From assembly GCF_029227915.1 (NCBI RefSeq), contig NC_079886.1, forward strand, positions 6,014,001 to 6,078,000: a DNA stretch of 64,000 bases, written 5' to 3'. This document shows, piece by piece, positions 10,073-37,500 of the stretch. The notes below the pieces were generated by a model. That model saw nothing but the letters and a program-made list of their open reading frames with translations. It was not told the origin of the DNA and made no database searches. This DNA comes from Hydractinia symbiolongicarpus (taxonomy: Eukaryota > Cnidaria > Hydrozoa > Anthoathecata > Hydractiniidae). The translations under genes and the position numbers were made by a program. Positions within the stretch are counted from its first letter, which is position 1; the number at the start of each line of letters is the position of its first letter.

Positions 10073-13008
10073 TTAAGTATCAATTTTGGCTCTATTTTTT
10101 GATAAGGGTTTCTACAAATACTTTACTATGTCAATTTGCACTTGCTGTACAAAGCCTACAACTTTGATAGATTGGTGCCCTCAAAGTTGTGAAAACAGAC
10201 ATCTCAACCTGCTTACAATATTGGATTGCAAAATAGTAACAAAGTAGTTACATAGAATGAGTTACAGTCTGGAACTGCAACAAGTCAACTTCTGCAAGTG
10301 TTCGCTGAAGCTCGATTACAAATTAAAGAAATGTTGATGTAAAAAGTGTATAGATACCATTGGTTATAAACAAGAACAACAAAAATCAAAAACATTTCAA
10401 GCAATTTAAAACAATTAACAGAGAGGAAGAAAGAAAAGGGAGATTGTCGATACATATGTGACATTGTTTCAATAGATTCAAAAGTAAATAAGAGTGGCAC
10501 TGTTGTTGCTCTACATTGTTGTAATATAGAGCTTGATCTGCACCAGAGTTCCTTTCAGTTACCCATGCTGGCTCTGGTTTACCACTGACGAAGGCCCGTA
10601 AGGGTCGAAATACCGAAGTTGTCTGGATTCTAGCGAATCCTTTTGCCGACAACATGGGGGGGCTGGGAACAAATTTGGGTGCTCTGATCTGAAAGTCCCA
10701 GGGAGAAATGCGCCCGCCTGCCGCCCAACTCATTTTTGCAGGTTCTTTGGGACACAAACATACCATATTTTTTATGGTGCCTAAGTTCCTTGGCTCTGGT
10801 ATCAGCGTGGCAGGAAAAAAGGTGCAAGGATTTGGTAAGGTCTTTTACTGTGAATTTCTTTTAACAGGAACATCGTTGGGGTTATATACTATTATTGAGT
10901 GTAGTTCAATGCCTTCTGAATTATTTGAATTCCTGAAAAGTCCAAAGAAATGGGATGGTAATTACTTTGCTTCACCTAGCACCCCTATCTTTTTTCCTGC
11001 CATACAAATGCCAAAGCCAAAAGAGATTACTGCTAAATATGTAAAGAACGAAATTCATCTATAAAAACAGGCAAATTTAACACACATAGCTAGCTAAAAA
11101 TTAAAGAGTAGACATCAAAGTTTAATTGTGGGTTAGCTAAGGCAACACATTTCCCATTCACTTGCTGTGAAAACAACACACGTTCTGCTCAAGAAGGACC
11201 AGGATAAATTGTTGTAATGGCCATTTTTTTAAAGTATAACTTATCTTTTATAGCTATAGCTGATATGAAACCATTGAATTACAAAGTTTCTTTTCTGTTT
11301 GGCTTGAACGCAGTCATCTGATGGAATCCACGTTTGTTTGTTCTCTTGGGCAATGTCCTCAAATATGCCATGACAAAAACAATACGCTCTCCACATGGCG
11401 AAACCCTCACTCACAGGGTCTATTAAAAAAGAGGACTGGGCCGTTCTTTCTGCTTGTTAAATCGAAAAAAAAGTGCTTTTAAGACTTTATCTCCAGTAGG
11501 TAGCACTAAAAATGAGATATGCCCCCAGGGTATCTTGTTGTTTTTTGAAATCATAGTTAATAGATTTAAATATCAAGACCGCGAGGATATACCTTATTCC
11601 AGGAAATTAACGAGGCATAACATTAACAACGTAAATTTTGAAAATTCGCGTAAGTTAAATGCCCTTATTAAGGCGTAACGTGAATATCCAAGACGTTAAA
11701 AAAGTTATTAGTTAATTCAAAATCTGTAATTAAAGCAAGAAGTTAATTTTTCTATCAATCGCAATATACAAAGCTCACACCACTAGCATAACTTGATTCT
11801 TCTTTTTAGGTGTCCACAAAAAATATGTCCTGATATACCTGTAATAAAAGGCCGCAAGTAAGCCGATTTTGTAATCTCGTTTGCCAACACATTTTGCCTT
11901 GTTGAAAAAGTTGCACTCCATAATAACGACTTAATATCCTGAGGACGAGGTTGCTGATAATTGCGACCGTTATGCAGAAAATATAAAATGACTACCAGGC
12001 AACGAACCCTTCTAAAAATAAAAATAATCAAACGTCCTTATTCGTGTTATTAAATTCTTTTTAAAAGTAGGTATTCTTATAAAAATTTTCCTTAATTTCA
12101 TTCATGCGGAATAAATTATTTATTTTGTGGGCAAATTTTCGCCGGATCACTACTTATTTTTCCGAGAGTAAGAAAAAATGGCCTGGGAACGTGGTTGTCT
12201 TATTCAGAAAAAAAAAGAAGGTATTTTCACAATCTCGTTCCCAGAGGGTTTCCTTATCGCTTGCGCCAGTTCGTATATCAGAAAGTGAAAATGAAGCTAT
12301 GGGAACGAGATTGGTATTCGATTGTTTTAGGTTTTATCCTGCTCGTCCTCATAATTCGTTGCCTGATGTCTAAGCCGCTGCCGTTTACTTAACGGCTAAC
12401 TGCGTCGCCACCACCACCTTAATATTAGAAAGGCAAAATACCCTGGGGCAAGGTTGTGTACAGTAAATTGAAGTAACAAGAAATAAAAATTTCGCGGTCA
12501 AACACATGTTTTTTTTTATTGCATTCAGGGGAATTTTAAAAATTGAAGTCAACAAGAAAACCCCCATGGTCATGCGGTGACTTTGCTGCGCCCTAAAGGA
12601 CTGCGTTTTCTGTATGAATTTATCATCATGGTACTCGAAACAAGATCGCTCAGCTTCGTGAATGTAAAAGTAAAACCGAATAACACTACAGAGATAAATT
12701 AGGCCATTTATATAGAAGAATTTTGAAATGTCTATTATTCCATTTCCTCCACAGGGCTCTTTTTCTATTTGTATGGCCAAAAAAGGTCCAGCCGTCATTA
12801 TTAAAAAAAAAGAAAAAAGGGTTTTGGAACACTTTTGAAGAAAACTGCCAAGTACCATGTCAAAGTTTTTTTATGAACTATATGGGATATAAGTACACCT
12901 TATTTTTTTTACTAACATAAAATAATCACATTTGTAAATAAGTAATTACATCAGCATATAAAACAAATATACACAAAATTCACAAAAAAATTGCCAAAAT
13001 TGTATCCT
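10073..13008. other. Intergenic, repeat-derived, downstream of MTBP
   Basis: No host gene seen. 10500-10770 is unusually GC-rich and has a frame on the minus strand (FRPLRAFVSGKPEPAWVTE) that looks like an interspersed repeat rather than a gene. 12233-12310 is a small inverted-repeat element. A 157-codon minus-strand frame at 12385-12858 has no recognisable domain. 11064-12230 shows nothing. Confidence 0.4.
12233..12310. repeat. Small inverted-repeat element (about 78 bp)
   Basis: TCTCGTTCCCA at the left is repeated in inverse as TGGGAACGAGA at the right. Related TCGTTCCCA words occur near 8642. Probably a tiny MITE or the ends of a deleted element. Confidence 0.45.
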
Positions 13009-27613
<14,605 letters not shown>

Positions 27614-28571
27614 TACTCAATATTAACATGTTAGAGTTCATTAAACATCTATTGTTTTTTTGCAAACAGGGATGAGCTAAAAATAAGGATGAAAGAAGTA
27701 AACACGTTAAAAGTAAACTTGTGTCGTCAGCAAAGTGGAATACCTTGGAGTGAGAAATCGCAACATAAAAATATATAGATTAGGAGCAAAAGTGGACTAA
27801 GAATGGAGCCCTGCGGCACACCATGTAGTGTATCATTTTTATGTGAAAACACTCCACCTAGTTCAACTCTATGGGTCCTATTAGTTAAATATGACCTGAA
27901 CCAATTGTTTGCCGCACACTTTAATTCCATAATGTGAGAGTTTCTTAAGAATAATGCAATAGTCGACGGTGTTAAAGGCTTTTTGAAGATCCACAAAGAC
28001 CCCATAGGCAAATTCCCCTTTGTCTATAGCAGTTCTAATTTTTTCTGTAATTTGAATAAGTGTGTGGTTAGTGGAGTGATTATTTCTGAAACCAAATTGA
28101 TTTTTGTATAGGAGTTGATGGTTACATAGGAAACTAGACAAGCCTTTATAGAGATTTTTTTCAAAGATTTTCCGTAGATTTGACAACAAGGAGATGGGAT
28201 GATAATTTTAAATGCAATCACGATTACCTTTTTTATATACAGTAGACTTTTGATATACAACAAACCCCAAATATAACAAACACCTTGATTTAATGAACTA
28301 AAGTTGTTCCCCTTGTATTCTGCCTTAGGAAACTCTTATAGAATCCCTCTATATAACAAACCCCCAATATAACGAACCCTCAATTTAGCGAACCAAATTT
28401 TCCATCCCCTGAACTAATAAGACCTCTATATAACGAACTCAAAGTATCAAATGCTACAAAATACGACAAACAAAACCAAAACACACGCAATGTTTTTTTT
28501 TAATATTTTTACACCACGTAGATAGCACTTCACGTACAGAAAAAAGAAAATGCAATGCAATTTCATCCAAA

Positions 28572-28823
28572 TTGAATGATTCGAACCATAACATTCAACG
28601 TTCAAATCTAAACACTAAGTGTAAACAAAACGCAAAATACTATTCAAAATTTTCAGGGGAAGAAGGAAAATTAAAACTGCAGCGAGTAAATATCTTTATA
28701 ACCAATAAATATAAAGCGCTGCAGAAAATTGCACAGGACAAAAGTACAAACAAATGCATAGCTGAAGAATATGGTGTCAAGAAAAACACTGTCTCGTCCT
28801 GGATTTCAAATGAAAAAAAATAA
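28572..28823 (+). pseudogene. Transposase N-terminal (CENP-B/pogo-type HTH) fragment
   Basis: 83 codons from ATG at 28572. Residues about 45-83 read KYKALQKIAQDKST and IAEEYGVKKNTVSSWISN, which fits the CENP-B N-terminal helix-turn-helix that binds transposon ends in pogo/Tigger transposases. A stop follows directly, and no second HTH or DDE catalytic domain is visible downstream, so the gene is truncated. Confidence 0.7.
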
Positions 28824-28988
28824 CAGAAGCTAAATATAGTCTCGGTAGATACAGATACAGATAATCTTTTCTGGGAATGAAAGTGTACAAAAATTAAACT
28901 GAATAAATACAAGGAAATATTAAATAAACTATCACAACCAGCAAGGGACCTCTCAAAACACCCTTTGTACAAACTTCAATACCGTCCT

Positions 28989-29085
28989 AAAAAAAAAAAA
29001 GAAGAAGAAGAAGAAGAAGAAGGAGAAGGAGAAGGAGAAGCAGAAGGAGAAGCAGAAGGAGAAGGAGAAGGAGAAGGAGAAGGAT
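28989..29085 (+). repeat. (GAA)n / (GGAGAA)n tract
   Basis: An A-run followed by GAA repeats that shift into GGAGAA and GCAGAA hexamers. It lies inside the Tigger-like element. Confidence 0.95.
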
Positions 29086-29216
29086 TCTAGAAAATTGATA
29101 GGTGTTTCTTGTGATAGAGTACGGTAGATAAAATTAGCAAAATGCAGTTTGAATACATCTTTAAATTTCATGCGTAGTTCTTTAAAGAGCGGATTAGTTG
29201 GAGGTAATGGCCCAGG

Positions 29217-30208
29217 TAATAATAATAATAATAATAATAATAAATATTTAAAGTGGCTAGCCCAGAAAATCACAAAAACCTATAGTTAGTGGATTGTTTC
29301 CACTGAGGGCCCCACTAGAACAAAAAAGAAACAAAAAATGATAAACCTTAGACTGCCTCAGCTCAATCAAACATAGTAACATTTATAATCTGTGAAAATT
29401 GAAAAGAAAAAGAATAAAAAACAAAAATTAAAAAGTTAAAAAGTGATCTCCATTAGAATTTGCCAAATACATTCGAGATGGAAGTCTTAAACGAAAGCAG
29501 ACTTCCATCACAGGTCACTTGGTCTGGAAGATTATTCCACACTTTTGCAGCTCTAAATGGGAAGGCTTTTTTGCCAAATTCCGTGTTGACCAAGGGAAGT
29601 GTGAACCTGTTTTTTGAAGCTCCTCTTGTTTGATGATTATGACAGTTTTTTGTCAAAAGGAATTTTGAGCGCATGTAATCAGGAGCAATGTGATTCATGG
29701 CTTTGAAAACTAATATGGCATCGTTTTTGATGAGTAAATTATTCATTGAATATTCCCTCTCTTTCCCAAGAAAGGTACGGACACATTTTAATCGTTTTTC
29801 TAGTTTTCCCAATCTACCTTGGGTGGCACAAGCCCATGCCGAGGAGCAGTAGTGGAAATATGGCATGACAAGTGCATTAATTAAAAGGTTTTTTGTGTGA
29901 GGTGTTAAACAGGATGCAATGGTTCTAATTTTAGAATATTTAATTAGTATTTTTCTATTTATGTCATTAATGTGCTTTTCCCATTGCATTTTTTGATCAA
30001 ATGTTACCCCAAGATATATAACTTTTTCGCTCCTCTTCGAAGGAATACCCATATAGTTGATAGTTTTGTTCTCAACTTTTTTTAACTCGCTGTGGTTGCC
30101 GAAAAAGATTGTTTCAGTTTTGTCCGTATTAATAGTCATTTTGTTATTATTCAGCCAGAGGTCGACTTGCGAAAGTTCTAACTCGACCTGGGAGACAAGG
30201 GTATCCAA
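29217..30208 (-). mobile_element. LINE ORF2 C-terminal piece with 3' tail, inside the Tigger-like element
   Basis: Open for 251 codons to the stop at 29453: RT thumb and C terminus, with NNNKMTINTDKTETIFFG, VIYLGVTFDQKMQWEKHI, TIASCLTPHTKN and a tail with FPFRAAKVWNNLPDQV. A (TTA)n run at 29217-29243, reading on the minus strand, looks like the microsatellite-type 3' end of CR1/L2-like LINEs. The frame is intact, so this is a young insertion, although truncated at its 5' end. Confidence 0.75.
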
Positions 30209-30214
30209 GTTTTT

Positions 30215-30432
30215 ATGAGACGAAAAGGTGTGATGGGATAGTTGTCATTAGATGTTAACATTCTTACCGCCTTTTTTAATAGAGTAAGAATCTGTCTAAG
30301 GACAGAATCACAAGCTGACACCCAGACTTGAATGCCATAAACAATATGAGAATAAATTAGACTATTATAAATATTTTTAAGCACATTTATGTTCACAAAT
30401 GATCTTAGCTTATACATTACACCTATGCACAT
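30215..30432 (-). mobile_element. Second LINE thumb-domain fragment
   Basis: It reads GVMYKLRSFVNINVLKNIYN, then SHIVYGIQVW and LKKAVRMLTSNDNYP. This covers the same RT region as TIASCLTPHTKN... in the neighbouring fragment but is clearly a different LINE family. The two therefore come from separate insertions or a template switch. Confidence 0.7.
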
Positions 30433-31125
30433 TTATTCGAATTTTATGTGATTCAACCTTAGTTAATTCTACATATATTTAACAGTGTTCTAAAGTGAAA
30501 TATAAATCAAAAGTGTTTTTTATCCAAGTTCTTCTAATGGACAAAAATTCAAGCAATTTTGGGAAAATTGGGGAAAAATTTCCATTTTTTCTGATCTCTC
30601 AATATAATGAACCCTCGATATAACGAACTGTTTTCCATTCCCCTTGGGGGTTCGTTATACCGAGAGTCTAGGTATATATATACAATCTTGGCTTCCTTTA
30701 GATAGTTTGGAAATATACCTTTTGTAAAGGACATATTGAAAATAGTTGACAAATGGATACTGATAGTAGGTGCCATAGCCTTTAAAATTTGAGGATCTGA
30801 AGGGCCCCTTTATTTTGACTTAGTTTAGAAATTTCATTTCAATTTCATTTGTGGGTGCAAGAAACATGGAATTAACAGTAGGATTATTCAAGTTAGCTAT
30901 CAGTGTAAGATTTGTGCAAGGGAGGGATGTTTTCCTTTGTCTTTTCAGCAATGGAACCAAAATAGTTATTGAATGCATTCATTAGCGCATTAGATATGAA
31001 GTTTGGATTAAAAGTGTTCTGATTATTAATATTCTTATAAAAGGAGATAAAGGAGTGTCAGATTTACCTTTGTTGCAGCTAATGGTGGACTTTATCCCTG
31101 CCCAGACATTTATGTTCTTGGATTG

Positions 31126-33777
31126 GAGAAAGAACAAGAAAGAAACCAGGGATCTTAGATCCCTGGGTTTTTTTAATGCAAGTAAGATATAAATGTTTCT
31201 ATTTTACTTTTAAAGGCTAGTCTGTTATTGCTAGCTAGCGGTATAATATATAACATTTAAGGTAGAAAGAAATTAAGTTTACCTTGAGTTAAAATTAAAG
31301 TGAAGACTTTAGAATCAAAAACATGTAACTTTCCTCGTGTTCCCGCCAGAAGATGAATTGTTTACAAAATAAATACCACAGCTCTAAACCCCTTCGACTC
31401 GCAGCGTCGATTTCGCGAAGTTTCGCGCGCGGTCAATTTTGAAGTGAAAAAATTCCTGTTTTTGCCAGGAGAACGAAAATTTAGGTCTTTTTTTGCATGA
31501 TTATCTCCATTCGCCTTTGTTGCAATCCATGAGCAAAAGCGTTAACCACTCCAGCGTTTCGTCATATCATTGACGTCATACATCAGCATATCGCACATAC
31601 TGACTCGTGGATACGAGACACTCCGATCTAATTAAAAGATATAAACGAAAAGGTTGAGTGAATCGATTCCCCATCAAAGATGAAAGGTGACACCATGTTA
31701 ATAAAAAAAATTAATTATTTATATTAGCACCTTAGGCAACCGTCACGTCTTACAACAGGCTGCAAGGTCGCTACTTTCGCACACAAGTAGGCTAGGCAGA
31801 GAGCGTTGAAAAGTTGCTAGTCACACATTCTTTAACACGCCCGCACACCAAAATAATTCACGTCGGAGACCACGAAGGCCCCGAAATTCGTGATTAATGG
31901 TCTTGCTGACGTCGGCAACAATTAGCACATTTTTAGAAATTCGTATTTACCAATTAACCTAAGATCCGAAGTGCTAAGTCCACTCTGAACATTGACAAGT
32001 GAACTTTGACATGTTCAAGATATGTGAATCTAATATAGAATGAGCCTACGCAATTACTTGTGGTGGCGAACTTTGAAATTCGTTGTCTTGTCCCAACATA
32101 TTGTAACCACGATTGTCGTCCCTAGGGCTCGGAGACGATGTTGTATTCTCCCTTTGAGTAAAGTTAGTTGGTTCTCAGACTTTTTTCATAAGATATTCGG
32201 ACTCAGCCAGTTTTGTTAGGCAAAGGATTAATTAAAATAATTACAGGCAATCAGTATCAACATGAAAGTTTCTGCTTATGGTCACGCAAAATTAATTCTG
32301 TAGCCATACCATATTGCAATACCCAATGCATATTGCAATGCATTATTGTTCTTGACTCAGATTTGTGAGGCTACTTTATCTGATATACTGTTTCTATTCG
32401 ATAACAGAACAAGGAGATTGTCTCGATCTTTTAAACGAATTATATACTTTACTTATCACAATAAATTAATAAATGAGGTAAAGAGGTATTATTGGTGCTC
32501 TAAAATGCTTGGTTGGTACGCCTCTTCCTTACATTTTGAAATGTCGAATAAATCCCTTAACAAAGTACTTATTCCAAGAATTAAAGCTGGCTGGTCATTT
32601 TATTAGAAATTATGAAACTGTAGAATAATTATTGTTGTTTTTTAAATTAAAATCCAGTAAAGAAAAATATTTTTATATTTTATAATTTTAAGTTTTTAAA
32701 CTATACTTCTTTAAACTCAGAGTCCATAACATTGCAACGCGTGAAAGATTCACAAGACAGGCTATATAGCTTTCTAGAAGAAATACCGTTTGCTAGCTAC
32801 ATTCCTTTTCAAATCTATAACAAATCTTTTCTTTTCTTTTTTACGCGTGGTTAACACAGATTAATTCAGGAAAAGGGGTTTGACTAAAAAAAAGAAGTAT
32901 ATATTATTATTTTTCTGCTATGAACTTTCAATTTAAATACTAATGTTTTATAAGTAGGTCTTATTCGTCAATATTATGAGAAAAACAGATATCTGAGCAC
33001 AAAAGAATGTTTTAAATTTAACCCCACAGGAAAGTTCAAAATCAATTTATTTGGGAACCATCTAAACGATAATGAAGTCACTTAATTATCTTAAAAGTTT
33101 TCTTTACAAGCACAATAGATTGACTAAGAAGGATTTAAATTTACAAAGAAGATGTTGGACAAGTCCTTGTTCGGCAGTTGTAAATATGTGTCCCCATGCC
33201 GCCATGAAAGTTCTGTAAAAATGTTGTTAGAAAGATATATAGATACTTAGTTGTGAAATATAATTATTTATTTGTTATTATAGTAGTCATCTAGTAGATT
33301 TCAGGATTTAGAAATATATAAATTTTGTTCTCTTGCTTAAAATTTATTTTCTCACCGCCACAAAATAATCTTTTGTTCGCCTCTTCTTTAGGCGGTGGTT
33401 CCAATGACAAAATATCGAAGTGATATGCTTGTTGAACAAAAACAGAAAAATCAAATTTTTGTGTTTCTAAACATGTCATATTAATACAGGTGAAAAATAT
33501 TGTGAAAAATTTAGTATATACAACGTTAGAATAAGGTTTCCTACCTAAAGTTATCATCTTGCTCAATATTTCAATTGACTTTTAGATAATTCAAGTTATT
33601 ACTATAGTAAGATTGAAGTTTTTGCAAAGACCGTTCCTTCTTAAAATTTGTAAGTTTATCACAAAGACGCCTAATCAAGGGTAAGAAATATGTTTGAGGA
33701 AAACACATATAACGGTGTTACCCTCTATTATTTGATTATAACATACTTTAAAACATATTGGTGTTGACGTGAAGATT
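31126..33777. other. Intergenic, downstream of bHLH gene A
   Basis: No gene supported. 31142-31170 is a near-palindrome (CCAGGGATC / GATCCCTGG). 31360-31650 is locally GC-rich with CG words, and contains GTTTCGTCATAT...TGACTCGTGG, which recurs in diverged form near 37134 and 37705, so it is probably an interspersed repeat. A 91-codon minus-strand frame at 33291-33566 shows no domain. Confidence 0.4.
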
Positions 33778-34371
33778 TCAGTCTCCACTGGTTATGTTCG
33801 TATTAGTCACGCCAATCTCGTTTAGAAAGAAGTTTATATCCAACCCGTTAAATCCTTCAGCTGGTGGCCCCAATGATAACGAACTGTCACTTAAATCAAG
33901 CTCTGTAATATTACAATCTTCGGGAGGAAAAAGAATTGTCGACAAATCATTATATGCAGGGTCTAGAAGGGTCGACTCAACGTCAGTTAGGTCACTAAAG
34001 TTGCTACTAACAGATCCTTCTGATGACATTTCAGAGGACTCGCTTCCACCAGGGCTTCTCGATGGGTTAACTTCCAACAATTCAGAAAGATACTTGATCG
34101 TTTTCGACGCTAATCTTATGATTTCAATTTTTGATATATTTTCTTCATTGGGAAACAATGGTAAAGCTGATTTGAGGTCTGTATAAGCAGAGTTAATGAT
34201 TTGTAGTCTTTTTCTTTCTCTTTCGTTTGCAGCACGTCTTTGTTTGCTTACACCAGTTAATCTTCTTCTTTTTCTTCGTGTTTTCTTCTTCGTTGTGTTA
34301 CACTCTTCTTCCCTAGAAACACTCAAGCTACTGCTTTTGTAATGATACGAATGATTTGATAACTCTGCCAT
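33778..34371 (-). CDS. Group A bHLH transcription factor, paralogue A
   Basis: Single exon, 197 residues. The start at 34371 is supported by an in-frame TAG two codons upstream and by the matching MAELSNHSYHYKSSSLSV start in paralogue B. A basic stretch (28-38, TKKKTRRKRRR) precedes the bHLH: basic region 44-56 (KQRRAANERERKR), helix 1 about 57-70 (LQIINSAYTDLKSA), loop with LPLFPNEEN, helix 2 about 80-99 (SKIEIIRLASKTIKYLSELL). The C-terminal half is acidic and serine-rich (GSESSEMSSEGSVSSNF), a likely activation or regulatory region. The NERER core and SKIE..RLA helix 2 place it in group A (E-box binding, usually as heterodimer with an E protein), with similarity to the Twist/Hand/Paraxis set. 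I cannot assign a subfamily. Confidence 0.88.
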   Translation of the reverse strand: MAELSNHSYHYKSSSLSVSREEECNTTKKKTRRKRRRLTGVSKQRRAANERERKRLQIINSAYTDLKSALPLFPNEENISKIEIIRLASKTIKYLSELLEVNPSRSPGGSESSEMSSEGSVSSNFSDLTDVESTLLDPAYNDLSTILFPPEDCNITELDLSDSSLSLGPPAEGFNGLDINFFLNEIGVTNTNITSGD

Positions 34372-34498
34372 TGACTATTTCTTCTATTTTCCACAAAAGA
34401 TATTTCGATTTAACTGGACACTGCTACACGTAGCGTGTTGCTGTAAGTTCATTGATAATGCTACGAGTGTGCCCTTTGTTTCTTTTTAAATGCATTTA

Positions 34499-34582
34499 CT
34501 GATGTACCTACAAAGTATTAGATTAATGTGACATTTTGACTGATAAGACAATAGACATTACCAATCTCTGTAATCGATACCT
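34499..34582 (-). promoter_or_regulatory. Conserved upstream block of bHLH gene A
   Basis: About 84 bp, lying 128-211 bp upstream of the ATG, matches 41147-41231 upstream of paralogue B. Both copies share CTGATGTACCTA, TGACATTT, CTGATAAG (a GATA-type word) and GTAATCGATACCT. Sequence on either side is not conserved, so this is the best candidate for a shared promoter or enhancer element. Confidence 0.6.
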
Positions 34583-37500
34583 CACAAACAAACATTTTTG
34601 CGTCACTGCCAAAACACGCAATGTCACCATGCTGCAACACTGTTTTTTAAACCATGTCGCGAATGGGCGAAACGACTCTATTTTAAATAGCATCCCAGGC
34701 TTCCCTTAAACTTTTACTTCAGTCCTTTTCTTTGGCTCCCAGGACAACCTTTTTAGTTCCAATACTAATGTTATCTATTGGCGTACTGCAAATACGCTTC
34801 TAGCGCTTTTGAAAGCTCCTTTTGAGCTAGCTCAATTAGACAACGACAAAGTATAAATCCAATTCTCATGCTGAACGCTGAACAGAAAGGTTTGATTCTC
34901 ATTTTGATATACCCTGATGATATAAGTCGATTCACTTTCTGCACTGGAAGCGAAGGCTTTGCCTCAAGGCTACCAGTTGGTTTATTTCAAACTTTCTCTA
35001 TCTTAAACAAATCTGGATGACTTTTTTGTGAGATAGAAAGTCTATTGAAAATTTCAATATAAAAAAGGAAAAGAGACTGTTATACATTTTTAACTTCTTC
35101 TTGCTTTAGTGGTTTCAAATTAGTTGGAATAAATATCGCGGATTTCGCGGTTTGTAATTAAATTCACAAAAATCCGCGAAATTAAACACACACGAAAATT
35201 CTAAAAATTACCAGAGCTGCAGCGCAATTTGAACGTTTATACACTGGCTAAAATATAATAGGAAAGTAATTTTAACATTTGATTGCATGCGAACTTTTCC
35301 GCAAAATATCTAAATGTCATAGATAGGGTCTTCTTAATTCCATGCGAAATTTAATACCTGTGTACAACTTGAACAGATATTAAAGAAACTTCCATTAAGA
35401 ATGTCAATAAGTTCAATAAAATAAAATATTAGTATTCCAATTCAATTTCAGCTATTAGGCTTAATGTGAGTTGAATGTTTATTTATAAAAATCTAAAAGC
35501 GTTTCTTGTAATTACAATAAACTCATAATAACTTAAACATTTAAAGAACCAAAACCATTTACCCCTAAAGGAATTTATGGCAAGTTCGGACGTTCTACAT
35601 TCCCAAAATGAAAGAATTTGTTTAGAAGAACAGGCACTTGATACATACGCATATGACAATGCAGGTGGCAGCCAGCTTTTATACCTCCATGTTATAACTC
35701 TAAAAGTCCCAAAACAAATGTTTCAGGAAAGGGAAAGACTGGTCAATTTGAGTTGTTCCGAAAAGAGTTTGCTTTAGATAAGAAACATTAATAAATACAT
35801 TACCAGCCATGCTTATATGTATTAAAGTGCAGTATTCTCATCATACTGGAATCCAGGACTCTTTAAGATAAACCACGAGGTTTTATCTCAAAAAACTCTG
35901 GAGACGAGAATGACTTTTTACTAAAATAATGATTTAAAAAATATCACATTTGTTTTTGCTTGTTGGTTCTTTTTTCGAGATAATGTTCATAAAAATAGGG
36001 AAAGAAACACAAAAGAACAAATGACTGGATTGGAACGGTGGTGTTCAAGTTACCACAGAGCTACTGCATTGCGTTTATCGTCTAAAATTATATTTACTAT
36101 GCTAGTAATTTTCACGAACCAAGATTCACCTTAAAAATGCTTTTAACGCTATCACTATGAGACCCTTATTTCGTGACTGTTGTATTATTTGGTAAAATTA
36201 TATTGATGCAACACATTTCAAAAGCTAGACCTTCCCTGTGTCTATGTGATGCGAGAAAACAAATACAGTTGGACAGTGGAGGGCAACAAATCTACTTTGG
36301 TTTGTTTCAACGAAAGCATTGCATTTACAAAGGCAGCAACTTTTTATTATTATGAAAGGTGTGAGTTGTCTTCTGGCACATACTGTAATCATTTTAAGTT
36401 GGCAAAAAGCCTGTAAATGAGATTTGTTGTTTACTTAGTTCAGTTCAAGTTGGCTTGTAAAATGTAAAAAATTAATAGTGCTTGACTAGACTTTTTATGA
36501 AAGAAAAACAAAAGTCAGATTACAGGATTGAAAGATAATAAACTCCATGATTACGAGGAAAGGCTTTCGTTGTAGTTAAGGTAAATATTAAAAAACGAAA
36601 CGAGCCTATTTTTATTTATATTCCTATTTTCAAATTATCTTCAGAAACATGTATCTCACAGGTGTAAACAAAGTCGGCTAAATGTTTAACGACTTTAATT
36701 TCGGCCTGGAATTTTTTTTCTCCTAGGCTAGACGAATAATTTTTCGACCTTCCGAAATTATCATTTTATAATATTTTTACAATATTACTTCATTACTGCA
36801 AGAAAAAAGACCTTTAAACCAGGATTCATTAAATATTCGTCGGCCTAAATTTTTCAGCTGTCTAAATTTTCGCGCCTTTTGAAAACATCTCACACTAAGG
36901 ACTGATTTCATCAGGGTCGATGAGGCATGTTTTTACTTTTACATAAAAATTGAAAACCAATCGTGACTGAAGATTAGAAGACACTGATAAGCTGATGCTT
37001 TAATTGTTCAAATTAGCGTTCTGGGCGGCTCCTAAATTTATTTATTTTTACGCAGGCACTTATTTGTCTCCAAATATTCATACCCTGTATTGTTACAACT
37101 TAGAAAGAAAAACATTCTATTCAAAATGTGTGGTGTTTCGTCATATTCCTTACGTCAAACGTCTGCACTTTATCATACTGACTCCAAAAGGCATATATAA
37201 CAGATATTAATATAGATAGAAACATTTGGAACTGATCAATTTGATAAAAATGCATTTTGCTGTACATTTTTAATGTTAACAGTCACTCAAATGTTTGAAA
37301 ATCAAATTTTTAAAGAGGCTGTTAAGAAGCTGTTATCCTATCATTATTTAAATCAAATTTTCTAGCTCTATACGATAGCTTAAACAATGATCTAAGAAAT
37401 TTATAAAATATATTTTTAAGTAGCAAAGGTCATTGGTCATTTTATCAAAATTTTGAAATCACATATTTCCAACGTTTGCTCGCCTAATCGGATTTTGCTT

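Larger units (their letters stand above)
28240..30672 (+). mobile_element. Tigger/pogo-like DNA transposon inserted in the LINE
   Basis: The left end CAGTAGACTTTTGATATAC and the right end, which inverted reads CCTAGACTCTCGGTATAACG, are imperfect inverted repeats. TA stands on each outer side (28238-28239 and 30673-30674), the target duplication expected for the Tc1/mariner-pogo group. ATATAACGAACC-type motifs recur next to both ends, as is common in Tigger elements. It carries a transposase N-terminal fragment, a (GAA)n tract and LINE pieces. Confidence 0.7.
27727..31125 (-). mobile_element. LINE ORF2 remnant split by a Tigger-like insertion
   Basis: The first half (about 31125-30673) reads NVWAGIKS, then FNPNFISNALMNAFNNYFGS, then FTKGIFPNYLKEAKIV. 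The second half resumes at about 28237 with YKKGN, YHPISLLSNLRKIFEK, FGFRNNHSTNH, FVDLQKAFNTVDY and GVPQGSILSPLL. These are the consecutive RT motifs of a CR1/L2/Jockey-type non-LTR element. The insertion at 28240-30672 interrupts exactly between KIV and YKKGN. Stops and frameshifts are present, the normal FDTVD motif is FNTVD, and the catalytic ADD region is missing. Confidence 0.8.

Noticed and set aside
12385-12858. 157-codon minus-strand frame downstream of MTBP
   Set aside because: No domain, no splice-consistent partner, and it follows the MTBP stop codon; probably chance or repeat-derived.
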